DNA of 64,000 bases from Oryzibacter oryziterrae (GCF_021864535.1 NZ_JAKJIC010000009.1:62001-126000), one strand, 5' to 3'. Counted from the first letter of the stretch, positions 36,475 to 46,485 are shown. Translations and numbers: made by a program. Notes: generated by a model not told the origin, from the sequence alone.

Positions 36475-37532
36475 GTGCGTCTCCTGTGGGTGAAGATGAG
36501 GGCAAAGAAGAAGGGAAGACCAACAAGCGAGGTAATCACGCCGATCGGCAGGATGGCGCCGGGGATGATCATCTTGCTGACCACCGAGGTCGCCGACAGC
36601 ATCAGCGCACCGCACAGGATCGATCCGGGGAGGAAGAAGCGCTGATCCTCACCGAGCAGCATGCGGGCAATATGCGGGCCGACCAGACCGACGAAGCCGA
36701 TGGTTCCGACGAAGGACACCGGGATGGCCGCAAGCAGCGACACCAGCAGCAGGACCTCGAGCCGGATGCGCCGGATATCGACACCGAAACTCGCCGCCTT
36801 GTCGTCCCCGAGGCGCAGGGCCGTCAGTTGCCAGGCTCTGCGGGCAAGCAGTGGCACCGAAAGGACCAGGACTGCGGCCGTGATCCAAACCTTCGGCCAT
36901 GTGGCCTTGGTGAGCGATCCCATGGTCCAGAAGACCACGGCGGCCAGCGCCTGTTCGGAGGCGAGATATTCCAGGAGCGACAGCAAGGCATTGAAGGTGA
37001 ACACCATGGCAATGCCGAGCAGCACGATGGTCTCGGACGTGACACCGCGCAGCGTCGATACGCCGTAGATCAACAGCGACGCCAGCATCGCCATGACGAA
37101 GGCGTTCACCGGGATCATGTACTCAACTGCGCCCGGCAGGAGCGCCACGCCCCCCACCAGCCCGAGCGCCGCGCCGAAGCCGGCAGCGGCGGAGACGCCA
37201 AGCGTGAACGGGCTGGCGAGTGGGTTGGCGAGAATGGTCTGCATCTCCGCACCTGCCAGTGACAGCGATGCACCGACAGTCAAGGCTATCAGGGCCACCG
37301 GCAGTCGGATGTCCCAGATCACCACACGCAGTTGCTCGCCGACCAGATCGGGGGTCCAGAGGGCGGCGACCACCTCGCCAAGGCTGTAGCGGGCCGGGCC
37401 AAGCGCCATGTCGAGGGCAACCGACAGGCACAACAGGACCACAAGCACGCAAAGGATCAGGATCCGGCGGGTGGCAAGGGCGCGATAGTGCACGCGCCCC
37501 GCTTCGGCCGGAAGGCTACCGGTCACGGCCAT
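36468..37532 (-). CDS. FecCD family ABC transporter permease
   Basis: The 354-residue protein has about ten hydrophobic segments. It has the FecCD signatures LSLAGAEMQTILANPLASPFTLG (the loop that meets the ATPase is later, in GTIGFVGLVGPHIARMLLG), RLGDDKAASFGVDIRR and GAILPIGVITSLVGLPFFFAL. This family moves siderophores, haem or cobalamin across the inner membrane. It starts four bases after the binding-protein stop and overlaps the ATPase gene, so the order binding protein, permease, ATPase is one operon. Confidence 0.93.
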   Translation of the reverse strand: MAVTGSLPAEAGRVHYRALATRRILILCVLVVLLCLSVALDMALGPARYSLGEVVAALWTPDLVGEQLRVVIWDIRLPVALIALTVGASLSLAGAEMQTILANPLASPFTLGVSAAAGFGAALGLVGGVALLPGAVEYMIPVNAFVMAMLASLLIYGVSTLRGVTSETIVLLGIAMVFTFNALLSLLEYLASEQALAAVVFWTMGSLTKATWPKVWITAAVLVLSVPLLARRAWQLTALRLGDDKAASFGVDIRRIRLEVLLLVSLLAAIPVSFVGTIGFVGLVGPHIARMLLGEDQRFFLPGSILCGALMLSATSVVSKMIIPGAILPIGVITSLVGLPFFFALIFTHRRRTW

Positions 37533-37536
37533 CGGC

Positions 37537-38673
37537 TCACAGCCCCGCGTTCAGGGAGACGAAGTAACCGGGACGATAGGCCACCGGCAGGAAGCGCTCA
37601 TGCAGCTCGCGGAAGGTGGCATCCGGGTCAAGATCCTTGAAGAGATCGGGATGCAGCCACTTGGCGATCTGCTGAACGGCCACGAATTGATAGGGATTGT
37701 TGTAGAACTGGTGCCAGATGGCGTGGACATTGTTGTCCTTGACCGCCTTGATGCCGGTGAAGGCCGGTCGCTGCATCAGTCCGGCGAGCTTTTCCCGTGC
37801 CTTGGCCGAATCGGCTCCGGCCCCGAGGCCGACCCACTTGCCGCCGGGCACATAGAGCTCCCAGTTGGCCCCGGTGACGATCACCTGATCGGGGTTGGAG
37901 GCGATGATCTGCTCGGGGTTCACCGTGCCGAAGGTGCCGGGGATGATGTCCTTGGCCATGTTGGTGCCACCGGCCAGCTCGACCATCTTGCCGAAATTCT
38001 CCGAGCCGAAGGACATGCAGCAATCGTCGGAATAGCCGCCGGCGCGCTCCATGAACACAAGCGGCTTGGCCACTTCCGGATGCTTGGCCAGCACGTCGGT
38101 GACGCGCGCCATCTCGGCGGCGCGGAACTTGATGAAATCCTCGGCCCGCTGCTCCTTGCCGTAGAGCTTGCCGATCAGACGCATGGAGGGCTCGGTATTC
38201 TCCAGGGCCTTTTCGCGGAAGTCCACATAGACGAGCGGAATGCCGACCTTGGCGAGCTTCTCGATATAGCCGCTTTCCTGCGTCGCCGTCTTGGCGTCGA
38301 TGTTCATGATGATGACGTCGGGCTTCAGCGTCACGGCCTGCTCGATGTCGAAGGTGCCGTCCTTCATGCCGCCGAAGGTCGGCAGCTTGTCCATCTGGGG
38401 AAACTTTTCCAGATACTCGTTGTACCCGTCGAGATCGGCCTTCTTGAAGTCGTCGCGCCAGCCGACGACACGGGCAAAGGGGTTCTCGCTATCGAGGGCT
38501 GCGGTGAAATAGATCTGCCGTCCCTCACCGAGAATCACGTGCTGAACGGGCACGTTCACCTCCACTTCGCGACCGGCGATGTCGGTGATCTTGACCTTTT
38601 CGGCAAGCGCGGCGCCCGAGAAAAGGGCGAGCATGAGGGTGGCGGCGGAAGCCACCAGCGCTGTGTGACGCAT
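37537..38673 (-). CDS. Periplasmic binding protein of the iron ABC transporter
   Basis: The 378-residue protein starts at 38673 with a signal peptide (MRHTALVASAATLMLALFSG, cleaved after ALA) and has a TroA-like fold: VKITDIAGREVEV at the mature start, LKPDVIIMN, VGIPLVYVDFREKAL, and a long central helix followed by ERAGGYSDDCCMSFGSENF. Such proteins capture metal chelates in the periplasm and deliver them to the FecCD permease. The vicinal cysteines in DDCCMSFG are unusual and may matter for ligand binding. A GGAGA precedes the ATG. Two TGA-N9-TCA boxes upstream suggest iron control. Confidence 0.88.
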   Translation of the reverse strand: MRHTALVASAATLMLALFSGAALAEKVKITDIAGREVEVNVPVQHVILGEGRQIYFTAALDSENPFARVVGWRDDFKKADLDGYNEYLEKFPQMDKLPTFGGMKDGTFDIEQAVTLKPDVIIMNIDAKTATQESGYIEKLAKVGIPLVYVDFREKALENTEPSMRLIGKLYGKEQRAEDFIKFRAAEMARVTDVLAKHPEVAKPLVFMERAGGYSDDCCMSFGSENFGKMVELAGGTNMAKDIIPGTFGTVNPEQIIASNPDQVIVTGANWELYVPGGKWVGLGAGADSAKAREKLAGLMQRPAFTGIKAVKDNNVHAIWHQFYNNPYQFVAVQQIAKWLHPDLFKDLDPDATFRELHERFLPVAYRPGYFVSLNAGL

Positions 38674-38715
38674 GATTTCCAGTCTCCTGCAATGGATCTT
38701 GCACACTCGTAAACT

Positions 38716-38764
38716 TGAGTATTGCAGTCACCTTATCGGCTATATATTATGAGTTTTGTAGTCA
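38716..38764. promoter_or_regulatory. Twin iron-responsive (RirA-type) boxes over a divergent promoter
   Basis: Two copies of TGA-N9-TCA stand 34 bp apart: 38716-38730 and 38750-38764. They share GAGT-TTG-AGTCA in the same orientation. A plus-strand promoter for the methyltransferase gene, TTGCAG (38722-38727), 17 bases, TATTAT (38745-38750), is overlapped by both boxes. TGA-N9-TCA is the published IRO box bound by the iron-sulfur repressor RirA in rhizobia. The region also serves the leftward transporter operon. Confidence 0.7.
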
Positions 38765-38814
38765 AGAATTATCTTTTGGAACCGTTCCAGAGATCGGATA
38801 GGCAGCTGAAAAAC

Positions 38815-39627
38815 ATGGAAAATTTGACGCATACGTCCAACTACGACCTGCGCGAGGAGATCAAGGCCTATTGGTCAGAGCGAGCCGCCACCTTCGACAG
38901 CCAGCCCGGCCACGAGATCTTTTCGGACACCGAACGCACCGCCTGGCAGAGGCTGCTCCGCCGCCATCTCGGCGACGGCCAAGGACGGCGCGCCCTCGAT
39001 CTCGCCTCCGGCACCGGCGTCGTCTCCCACCTGCTCGACGACCTCGGCTTTACCGTCACCGGCATGGACTGGGCCGAGCCGATGCTGGATCGCGCCCGCG
39101 CCAAGGCGCGCAGCCGTGGCCGCAGCATCCACTTCCTGATGGGTGACGCCGAGCGCACCATGGAACCCGACGACCACTATGACGTGATCACCAACCGCCA
39201 CCTGGTCTGGACCCTCGTCAACCCCGCAGCCGCCTTTGCCGAATGGTACCGCGTCCTGAAGCCAGGGGGACAGTTGCTCATCGTGGACGGCGACTTTGTC
39301 GGCCGGACGCCCTTGCAGCGGCTGGCGGGCTGGATCAGCACCCAGATGGCCCGTTTGGGCTTGTCCAGGAAAGACAATCACGGCCCCGTATCGGCCACCA
39401 TGGCCGTGACCCATCGCTCGATCCTGTCGCGGGTGCATTTCTCGCAAGGGGCCAGAGCCGATGCCGTCCTGTCGCTCCTCGAAAGGGCCGGCTTCGAACC
39501 GGTTGCGCTCGACACCGACTTCCGCGCCATTCACAAGGCGCAGGCGGCCAACTTCGGTTTGCTCAAGAGCCTCGAACGCGCCACGCAGCACCGCTACGCG
39601 ATCTGCGTCAGAAAGCCTGGTGGATAA
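38815..39627 (+). CDS. Class I SAM-dependent methyltransferase
   Basis: The 270-residue protein has a Rossmann methyltransferase core: motif I RALDLASGTGVVSHLL, motif II-like VTGMDWAEPMLDRARAKA, then HFLMGDAERTMEPDDHYDVITNRHLVWTL and LKPGGQLLIVDGDFV. I use the ATG at 38815 (MENLTHTSNYDLREEIKAYW); an ATG at 38749 lies inside the promoter. The substrate is unknown. It is transcribed away from an iron-type ABC transporter, from a promoter carrying iron boxes. A role with a siderophore or metal chelate is therefore an inference from context. Confidence 0.85.
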   Translation: MENLTHTSNYDLREEIKAYWSERAATFDSQPGHEIFSDTERTAWQRLLRRHLGDGQGRRALDLASGTGVVSHLLDDLGFTVTGMDWAEPMLDRARAKARSRGRSIHFLMGDAERTMEPDDHYDVITNRHLVWTLVNPAAAFAEWYRVLKPGGQLLIVDGDFVGRTPLQRLAGWISTQMARLGLSRKDNHGPVSATMAVTHRSILSRVHFSQGARADAVLSLLERAGFEPVALDTDFRAIHKAQAANFGLLKSLERATQHRYAICVRKPGG

Positions 39628-39807
39628 GGCATGACATCTGAATTCCAAATGTCTCGGTCGGACCACTGGGAATGTGTGAGCTTGCCTCAGCCACCGCATT
39701 GACCTCATCGCCCTCATCGCCTATGAACCCGCCAGCCTGCGGGCGCTTGCCGCGCTCCGCAGCCTTTGGCACGCCCCCGTGCCGGACGCTTCCCGAAGGA
39801 GACGCCG

Positions 39808-41007
39808 ATGACCTCCGCCGCCTGGCTTGAGCCCACCCCGACCGCCGTCCTCGTTCTCGCCGACGGCACCGTGATCGAGGGCTTCGGCATCGGCGCCCGA
39901 GGCGAGGCGGTGGCGGAAGTCTGCTTCAACACAGCGATGACCGGTTATGAGGAAATCCTCACCGATCCGTCCTACGCCGGCCAGATCGTCACCTTCACCT
40001 TCCCGCATATCGGCAATGTCGGCGTCAACGACGAGGACATCGAGACCGTCAACATGGCCGCCGACACCGCCGTCCGCGGCGTGGTGCTGAAGGACGAGGT
40101 GACCGATCCCTCCAACTGGCGCGCCGCCAGGCATTTCAACGACTGGCTCGCTGCCCGCGGCATCATCGGCATCACCGGCGTCGACACCCGGGCGCTGACC
40201 GTACTGATCCGCGAGAAGGGCATGCCCAACGCGGTGATCGCCCACAATCCCGACGGCGTCTTCGACCTGCCGGCGCTGAAGGCCAAAGCCGCCGCCTGGA
40301 GCGGCCTCGTCGGCCTCGACCTGGCCAAGGTGGTGACCGCCGGCCAGAGCTATGGCTGGACCGAGAAGACCTGGACGCTGGACGCCGGCTACACCACGCA
40401 GGACGCCCCGAAATACAAGGTCGTCGCCATCGACTTCGGCGTGAAGCGCAACATCCTGCGCCTGCTCGCCGACCAGGGCTGCGACGTCGTCGTGCTGCCG
40501 GCCAACGCCACCGCCGACGAGGTCTTCGCCCACAATCCCGACGGCGTCTTCCTCTCCAACGGCCCCGGCGACCCGGCCGCCACCGGCGAGTATTCCGTCG
40601 CCACCATCAAGGCAGTGATCGAGGCGGGCATCCCCACCTTCGGCATCTGCCTCGGCCATCAGATGATGGGTCTCGCCGTCGGCGGCACCACCATGAAGAT
40701 GCACCAGGGTCACCACGGCGCCAACCATCCGGTGAAGGATTTCACCACCGGCAAGGTGGAAATCACCTCCATGAACCACGGCTTCGCCGTCGACCCGGCG
40801 AGCCTGCCCGACAACGTCGAACAGACCCACGTCTCGCTCTTCGACAGCTCCAACTGCGGCCTGCGCCTGAAGGACAAGCCGGCCTTCTCGGTGCAATATC
40901 ACCCCGAAGCCTCGCCCGGCCCGCAGGACAGCCACTATCTCTTCACGCGCTTCGTCAACCTGATCCGCGAGAAGAAGGGCGAGGCCAAGGTAGCCGAGCG
41001 GGTGTGA
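39808..41007 (+). CDS. carA: Carbamoyl-phosphate synthase small subunit
   Basis: CarA is the glutamine amidotransferase that supplies ammonia to CarB. The 399-residue protein has the N-terminal CPSase small-chain domain (VCFNTAMTGYEEILTDPSYAGQIV, GIIGITGVDTRALT) and a class I glutaminase domain with the nucleophile in FGICLGHQMMG. The His and Glu of the triad are in VQYHPEASPGP. The ATG at 39808 follows GAAGGAGACGCCG. It is a single gene; carB is about 18 kb to the left on the other strand, so the enzyme is made from two loci. Confidence 0.97.
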   Translation: MTSAAWLEPTPTAVLVLADGTVIEGFGIGARGEAVAEVCFNTAMTGYEEILTDPSYAGQIVTFTFPHIGNVGVNDEDIETVNMAADTAVRGVVLKDEVTDPSNWRAARHFNDWLAARGIIGITGVDTRALTVLIREKGMPNAVIAHNPDGVFDLPALKAKAAAWSGLVGLDLAKVVTAGQSYGWTEKTWTLDAGYTTQDAPKYKVVAIDFGVKRNILRLLADQGCDVVVLPANATADEVFAHNPDGVFLSNGPGDPAATGEYSVATIKAVIEAGIPTFGICLGHQMMGLAVGGTTMKMHQGHHGANHPVKDFTTGKVEITSMNHGFAVDPASLPDNVEQTHVSLFDSSNCGLRLKDKPAFSVQYHPEASPGPQDSHYLFTRFVNLIREKKGEAKVAERV

Positions 41008-41039
41008 GACGCCCCACCTGAGCTAGCCCCCAAGCCGGA

Positions 41040-41074
41040 TTGATCCCTATGACGCCATGCGTTATAAGGGATCA
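41040..41074 (+). promoter_or_regulatory. higBA promoter with palindromic operator
   Basis: TTGATC (41040-41045), a 17-base spacer and TATAAG (41063-41068) form a good promoter. A 34-bp palindrome (41041-41074; outer arms TGATCCCTAT and ATAAGGGATCA, inner part also largely symmetric) covers the whole promoter. The palindrome ends at the A of the higB start codon, so transcripts should begin at or within a few bases of that ATG. This is a fitting site for HigA or HigB-HigA repression. Confidence 0.7.
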
Positions 41075-41358
41075 TGATTCATGGCTTTGCCGATCCCGAG
41101 GCACGTCTGATTTGGCAGGGCCTGCGCAGCCGCAAGCTGCCGGCCGATATCCAGGTCATTGCCCTGCGCAAGCTCCGCATGCTCAATCAGGCGAGAATCC
41201 TGGCCGACCTGCGCGTGCCGCCGGGCAATCGGCTGGAGTTGCTGAAAGGCGACCGAGCCGGCCAGCACTCGATCCGCATCAACGACCAGTGGCGTATCTG
41301 CTTCCTCTGGCAAGACGGGGGACCGACCGATGTCGAAATCGTCGACTATCATGACTGA
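41074..41358 (+). CDS. higB: HigB-type toxin, RelE/ParE superfamily
   Basis: HigB toxins cut mRNA on the ribosome. The 94-residue protein has the HigB core: a short N-terminal strand (MIHGFADPEARLIWQG), helices (LPADIQVIALRKLRMLNQA), the PPGNRLELLKGDRAGQHSIRINDQWRICF section with the R-I-N-D-Q-W-R-I strand, and EIVDYHD at the end. The toxin gene comes first, the HigBA order. Its promoter lies immediately before the ATG, leaving little or no leader. The stop overlaps the start of higA by eight bases. Confidence 0.9.
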   Translation: MIHGFADPEARLIWQGLRSRKLPADIQVIALRKLRMLNQARILADLRVPPGNRLELLKGDRAGQHSIRINDQWRICFLWQDGGPTDVEIVDYHD

Positions 41359-41644
41359 ACTCCTGCCAAACCCGACGCCGGGAGACATTCTCGCGGAAGA
41401 GTTTCTGACCCCGCTTGGCCTGAGCCAGAACGCCCTCGCCCGCGCCATTCACGTGCCGCCACGGCGCATCAACGAGATCGTGCTTGGCAAGCGCGCCGTG
41501 ACCGCCGATACCGACCTTCGCCTCGCCCGCTATTTCGGCCTCTCGGAAGGCTTCTTCCTGGGCCTGCAGGCGGACTATGACCTGATGGAACGACGCCGCC
41601 AGATTGGCGCCGACCTCGACCGCATCGAACCCCGCGCCGCCTGA
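41351..41644 (+). CDS. higA: HigA-type antitoxin
   Basis: HigA binds and neutralises HigB and represses the operon. The 97-residue protein starts MTELLPNPTPGDILAEEFL at 41351 and has an XRE-type helix-turn-helix (LGLSQNALARAIHVPPRRINEIVLGKR) followed by the family's TADTDLRLARYFGLSEGFFLGLQADYDL. An ATG at 41330 inside higB would add seven residues and is less like the family. The gene overlaps higB by eight bases. The region after it is repeat-rich and carries no further gene until the FRG gene. Confidence 0.92.
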   Translation: MTELLPNPTPGDILAEEFLTPLGLSQNALARAIHVPPRRINEIVLGKRAVTADTDLRLARYFGLSEGFFLGLQADYDLMERRRQIGADLDRIEPRAA

Positions 41645-41700
41645 ACGACGGGTCGAGCCAGCGGCTCAGCCTTCATAAGGTCTGCCTGAACCACCAACAG

Positions 41701-41784
41701 GCCCTCTCCCCCGTTGCGGGGGTGAGGCTTGCCGAACGCCGAGCAGGCAAGTGACTGCGAGGCCCGCCGAGTGGGAGAGAGGGG
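41701..41784. repeat. Palindromic intergenic element after higA
   Basis: Arms CTCTCCC (41704-41710) and GGGAGAG (41773-41779) enclose two smaller hairpins: CCCCC/GGGGG at 41708-41722 and CTTGCC/GGCAAG at 41728-41751. It resembles the CTCTCCC-type palindromic repeats scattered between genes in rhizobial and other proteobacterial genomes (from memory). It may end higBA transcripts. Confidence 0.5.
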
Positions 41785-41795
41785 TATCACTGCTG

Positions 41796-41901
41796 ACGGC
41801 CGCGAAGAATTGCGGTGACTGCTTTTCGAATTCACCTCTGGTGCTTGGGAGGCTCGCACGCGCGGTCAGGGTGAATTCGGACAGCTGTCACCAGGCAATT
41901 C
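41796..41901. repeat. Diverged direct repeat, copy A
   Basis: It aligns without gaps to 42851-42956 (offset 1055), with a shared core CGCGAAGAATTGC, then TGCTTTTCGAA, TTGGGA and GTCAC at matching positions. By eye about two thirds of the bases agree. Copy B is just past the stop of the FRG gene. Confidence 0.55.
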
Positions 41902-42018
41902 GGGGTGGGAGTCCAGGCGAGGACGAATTGCCTGGTGACAGCTAGCCCAATTCATTGAAAGACCTGAGAAATACCGCCACGCACGGCGCGTGAATTGAGC
42001 AAGCAGTCACCGGAATTC
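41807..42018. repeat. Outer imperfect inverted repeat of a nested element
   Basis: The left arm 41807-41835 and right arm 41990-42018 are 29 bases each and pair at 24 positions; the conserved core is GGTGACTGCTT against AAGCAGTCACC. They flank a perfect inverted repeat (41883-41943). The whole 212-bp unit resembles a small non-autonomous mobile or structured element, but I see no target-site duplication. Confidence 0.5.
41883..41943. repeat. Perfect 20-bp inverted repeat
   Basis: Arms 41883-41902 and 41924-41943 are exact reverse complements (core CTGTCACCAGGCAATTC) with a 21-base spacer. The 20-bp stem could form a stable hairpin on either strand. There is no T-run after it. Confidence 0.75.
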
Positions 42019-42100
42019 TGCGCCCACAAACACCGTCACCTCCGCGAGGCCTCGGCCTCCGGAGCTTTGCTTTGATCTTCTTCTCCCCACGAGATGCGGG

Positions 42101-42164
42101 GACGGGAGCGCGGCGGGGCCGCGGTAAGGTTTGGAGTAGGATAGCGGTCGCCCGCGCTCCCGTC
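42101..42164. repeat. 13-bp inverted repeat in high-GC spacer
   Basis: GACGGGAGCGCGG (42101-42113) pairs perfectly with CCGCGCTCCCGTC (42152-42164) around a 38-base loop. It sits in a non-coding stretch. No T-run follows. Confidence 0.5.
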
Positions 42165-42674
42165 CGGTGTGTACGAAGCCTGTCCGGAAGCTCGCGCCCC
42201 CGATTTTAAACGGTACGTCTTCAGGGCTGTCCCGGCTTTGGTCAGCATCCCCGAGGGGACACCTCCCGAACCACCGTCTGCCGCAACACCCGAGAGCGCG
42301 CGGGGGAAAGACGGTGGCCCATCGGCCGGAGCCAGGCGGTCCCGGTTACGAAAGGACGGGCTGCGTGACTCATCGCCATCAGTGCCGCCTCCGTCGCTCT
42401 GGACCCACCCGACACCCCTATCGCCCACCTGCTTCAGGGCACCTGGTCCTAGTGCCAGGCAGTGGTACCGAGGTCAGGCTCGCCCGGGACTGCCGCCAGT
42501 CGGCAGGCGCGGGACCGGTCCCCGACCAGATGCTCGGTGCTGGATCCTGACACCTCCCCGCAGGCCGCGGATGGGGGGATTATGGGGCGGGTTGGTGGGA
42601 GGGGGATAAGTTTTTTTGGGGGATGGGAGGCGGAACACGCTGGTGTGGAGACGGCACCAGACACTCCGAGTGCC

Positions 42675-42705
42675 GTCATGGTCCGCGAAGGCGGACCATC
42701 CATGC
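42675..42705 (+). repeat. REP-like palindrome, first of a doublet
   Basis: A perfect 9-bp stem (ATGGTCCGC with GCGGACCAT, 42678-42699) has a GAAG loop. It begins GTC and ends CCATGC. It is the mirror partner of 42787-42817. Confidence 0.65.
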
Positions 42706-42786
42706 TGTCAGAGCAAAGATGTAGATGGCCGCTTTGGAGACGGCACACCGTAAGGAAACGGACCTTCGGACTCTATCGCCATGGCT

Positions 42787-42817
42787 GCGTGGATGGTACG
42801 CCTTCGCGTACCATGAC
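42787..42817 (-). repeat. REP-like palindrome, second of a doublet
   Basis: A perfect 9-bp stem (ATGGTACGC with GCGTACCAT, 42793-42814) has a CTTC loop. Read on the minus strand it begins GTC and ends CCACGC, matching the first unit at all but three of 31 positions. Two such units in inverted order 81 bases apart are the usual REP doublet form. Confidence 0.65.
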
Positions 42818-42850
42818 AAGCGGAAAGGTGGAGGGGGAGCGGCAGATATA

Positions 42851-42956
42851 GCGGACGCGAAGAATTGCAGGGTTTGCTTTTCGAACCCACGATTTGCGAT
42901 TGGGAAGTTGGTACGGGTGATTGGAGCAAAATCGGATATAAGTCACAGAAATTCTG
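42851..42956. repeat. Diverged direct repeat, copy B
   Basis: This is the partner of 41796-41901. It lies 20 bases beyond the FRG stop codon and has lower GC than copy A. Confidence 0.55.
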
Positions 42957-42976
42957 CCAAAGATTGCTTTACCAAG

Positions 42977-43801
42977 CTACCTCCCAACGCCTCGCCGAAC
43001 AATTTTCTCAAATGCCAGTGCGCGCATTAGAGAGTTTTCGTCTCCATACAGGGTAAAATCATTTATATTCATCATTGACAGTTCATTCAAAGCTTCTCCT
43101 CGGCTTCGATGATCAAGAATTATTTTCTTCATCACTTGCTCTGAGGATGTCAACCTGTCCGCATCTTCATGACTGCAAAAAACCAATTTTTCATCAACCC
43201 ATTTTCCACAATATGTATATTCACTTTGCTGAGCAAAATGGCGCTTTGGAGCCGTAACGTAGTGCCCCATCCCAACAATCAAAGGATCACCAACCCACCC
43301 CCCTCGAGCCTCTCCGTTCCACTCACGAAGCATATAAACGGCCGAATTTCTTTCTGCTTTGGCATTTGAATATGCAAAATAAGCAGCGATATAAAAAGAC
43401 TGCGTCCAATCTAAAAGAGGGGAGGGGAAACCATGATGACGCGCGTAGCACATCAACTCATAGTGGGGTAAACTTTGCATTCTTCCATGTATTTCAAGGT
43501 CAGATAGAATAATTCTATCGAATGTCTTATCTACATACGAGTTTATCGACGGAATAATACTATCAAGAATTTCATAATATGAATAAGCATCAAACAGCCC
43601 CTCACCAGACAGGCCCTCACTCCTCAAAAATCGCTCAAGAGATGTATCGAGATCCCAAAGCTCATCTGCTTGCCCCCTAAATAGGGTGCTAGAGAAGTAT
43701 TCTAAAGGGCCAGCTTCCTTCTTCGTCTTAGTGAATAAATCCAACTCCACCCGAATAAATTCGATATACTCTCTCCATGTAACGGGGCCGACAATTTCCA
43801 T
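42977..43801 (-). CDS. FRG domain protein
   Basis: This 274-residue protein carries the FRG domain, named for the F41-R42-G43 motif in STLFRGQADELWDLDTSLER. It also has the second hallmark H122-H-G-F-P-S-P-L-L-D-W-T133, followed by FYIAAYFAY. FRG proteins occur in phages, mobile elements and defence-associated loci. Their biochemical activity is not established to my knowledge. The start at 43801 has GAGAAGG five bases upstream. That site lies inside the last codons of uvrB, whose stop ends two bases before this ATG. The gene is clearly AT-richer than uvrB and its codon use differs, so it looks acquired. Confidence 0.88.
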   Translation of the reverse strand: MEIVGPVTWREYIEFIRVELDLFTKTKKEAGPLEYFSSTLFRGQADELWDLDTSLERFLRSEGLSGEGLFDAYSYYEILDSIIPSINSYVDKTFDRIILSDLEIHGRMQSLPHYELMCYARHHGFPSPLLDWTQSFYIAAYFAYSNAKAERNSAVYMLREWNGEARGGWVGDPLIVGMGHYVTAPKRHFAQQSEYTYCGKWVDEKLVFCSHEDADRLTSSEQVMKKIILDHRSRGEALNELSMMNINDFTLYGDENSLMRALAFEKIVRRGVGR

Positions 43802-43803
43802 TT

Positions 43804-46485
<2,682 letters not shown>

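Larger units (their letters stand above)
41645..42976. other. Gene-free stretch rich in inverted and direct repeats
   Basis: There are 1.3 kb between higA and the FRG gene without a gene I can support. Open frames (for example 42036-42428 minus, 42167-42609 plus, 42462-42851 plus) are composition artefacts of high-GC DNA and lack ribosome binding sites. The stretch holds several palindromes, two copies of a diverged 106-bp repeat and a REP-like doublet, listed separately. Confidence 0.55.

Noticed and set aside
42036-42428. A 130-residue minus-strand frame in the gene-free stretch
   Set aside because: It lacks a ribosome binding site, is low in hydrophobic residues and overlaps a palindrome. 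It is likely composition noise.
42036-42600. Possible RNase P RNA, tmRNA or group II intron core in the high-GC spacer
   Set aside because: I looked for the conserved cores (RNase P GAGGAAAGTC-type, tmRNA ends, intron domain V) on both strands and found none.
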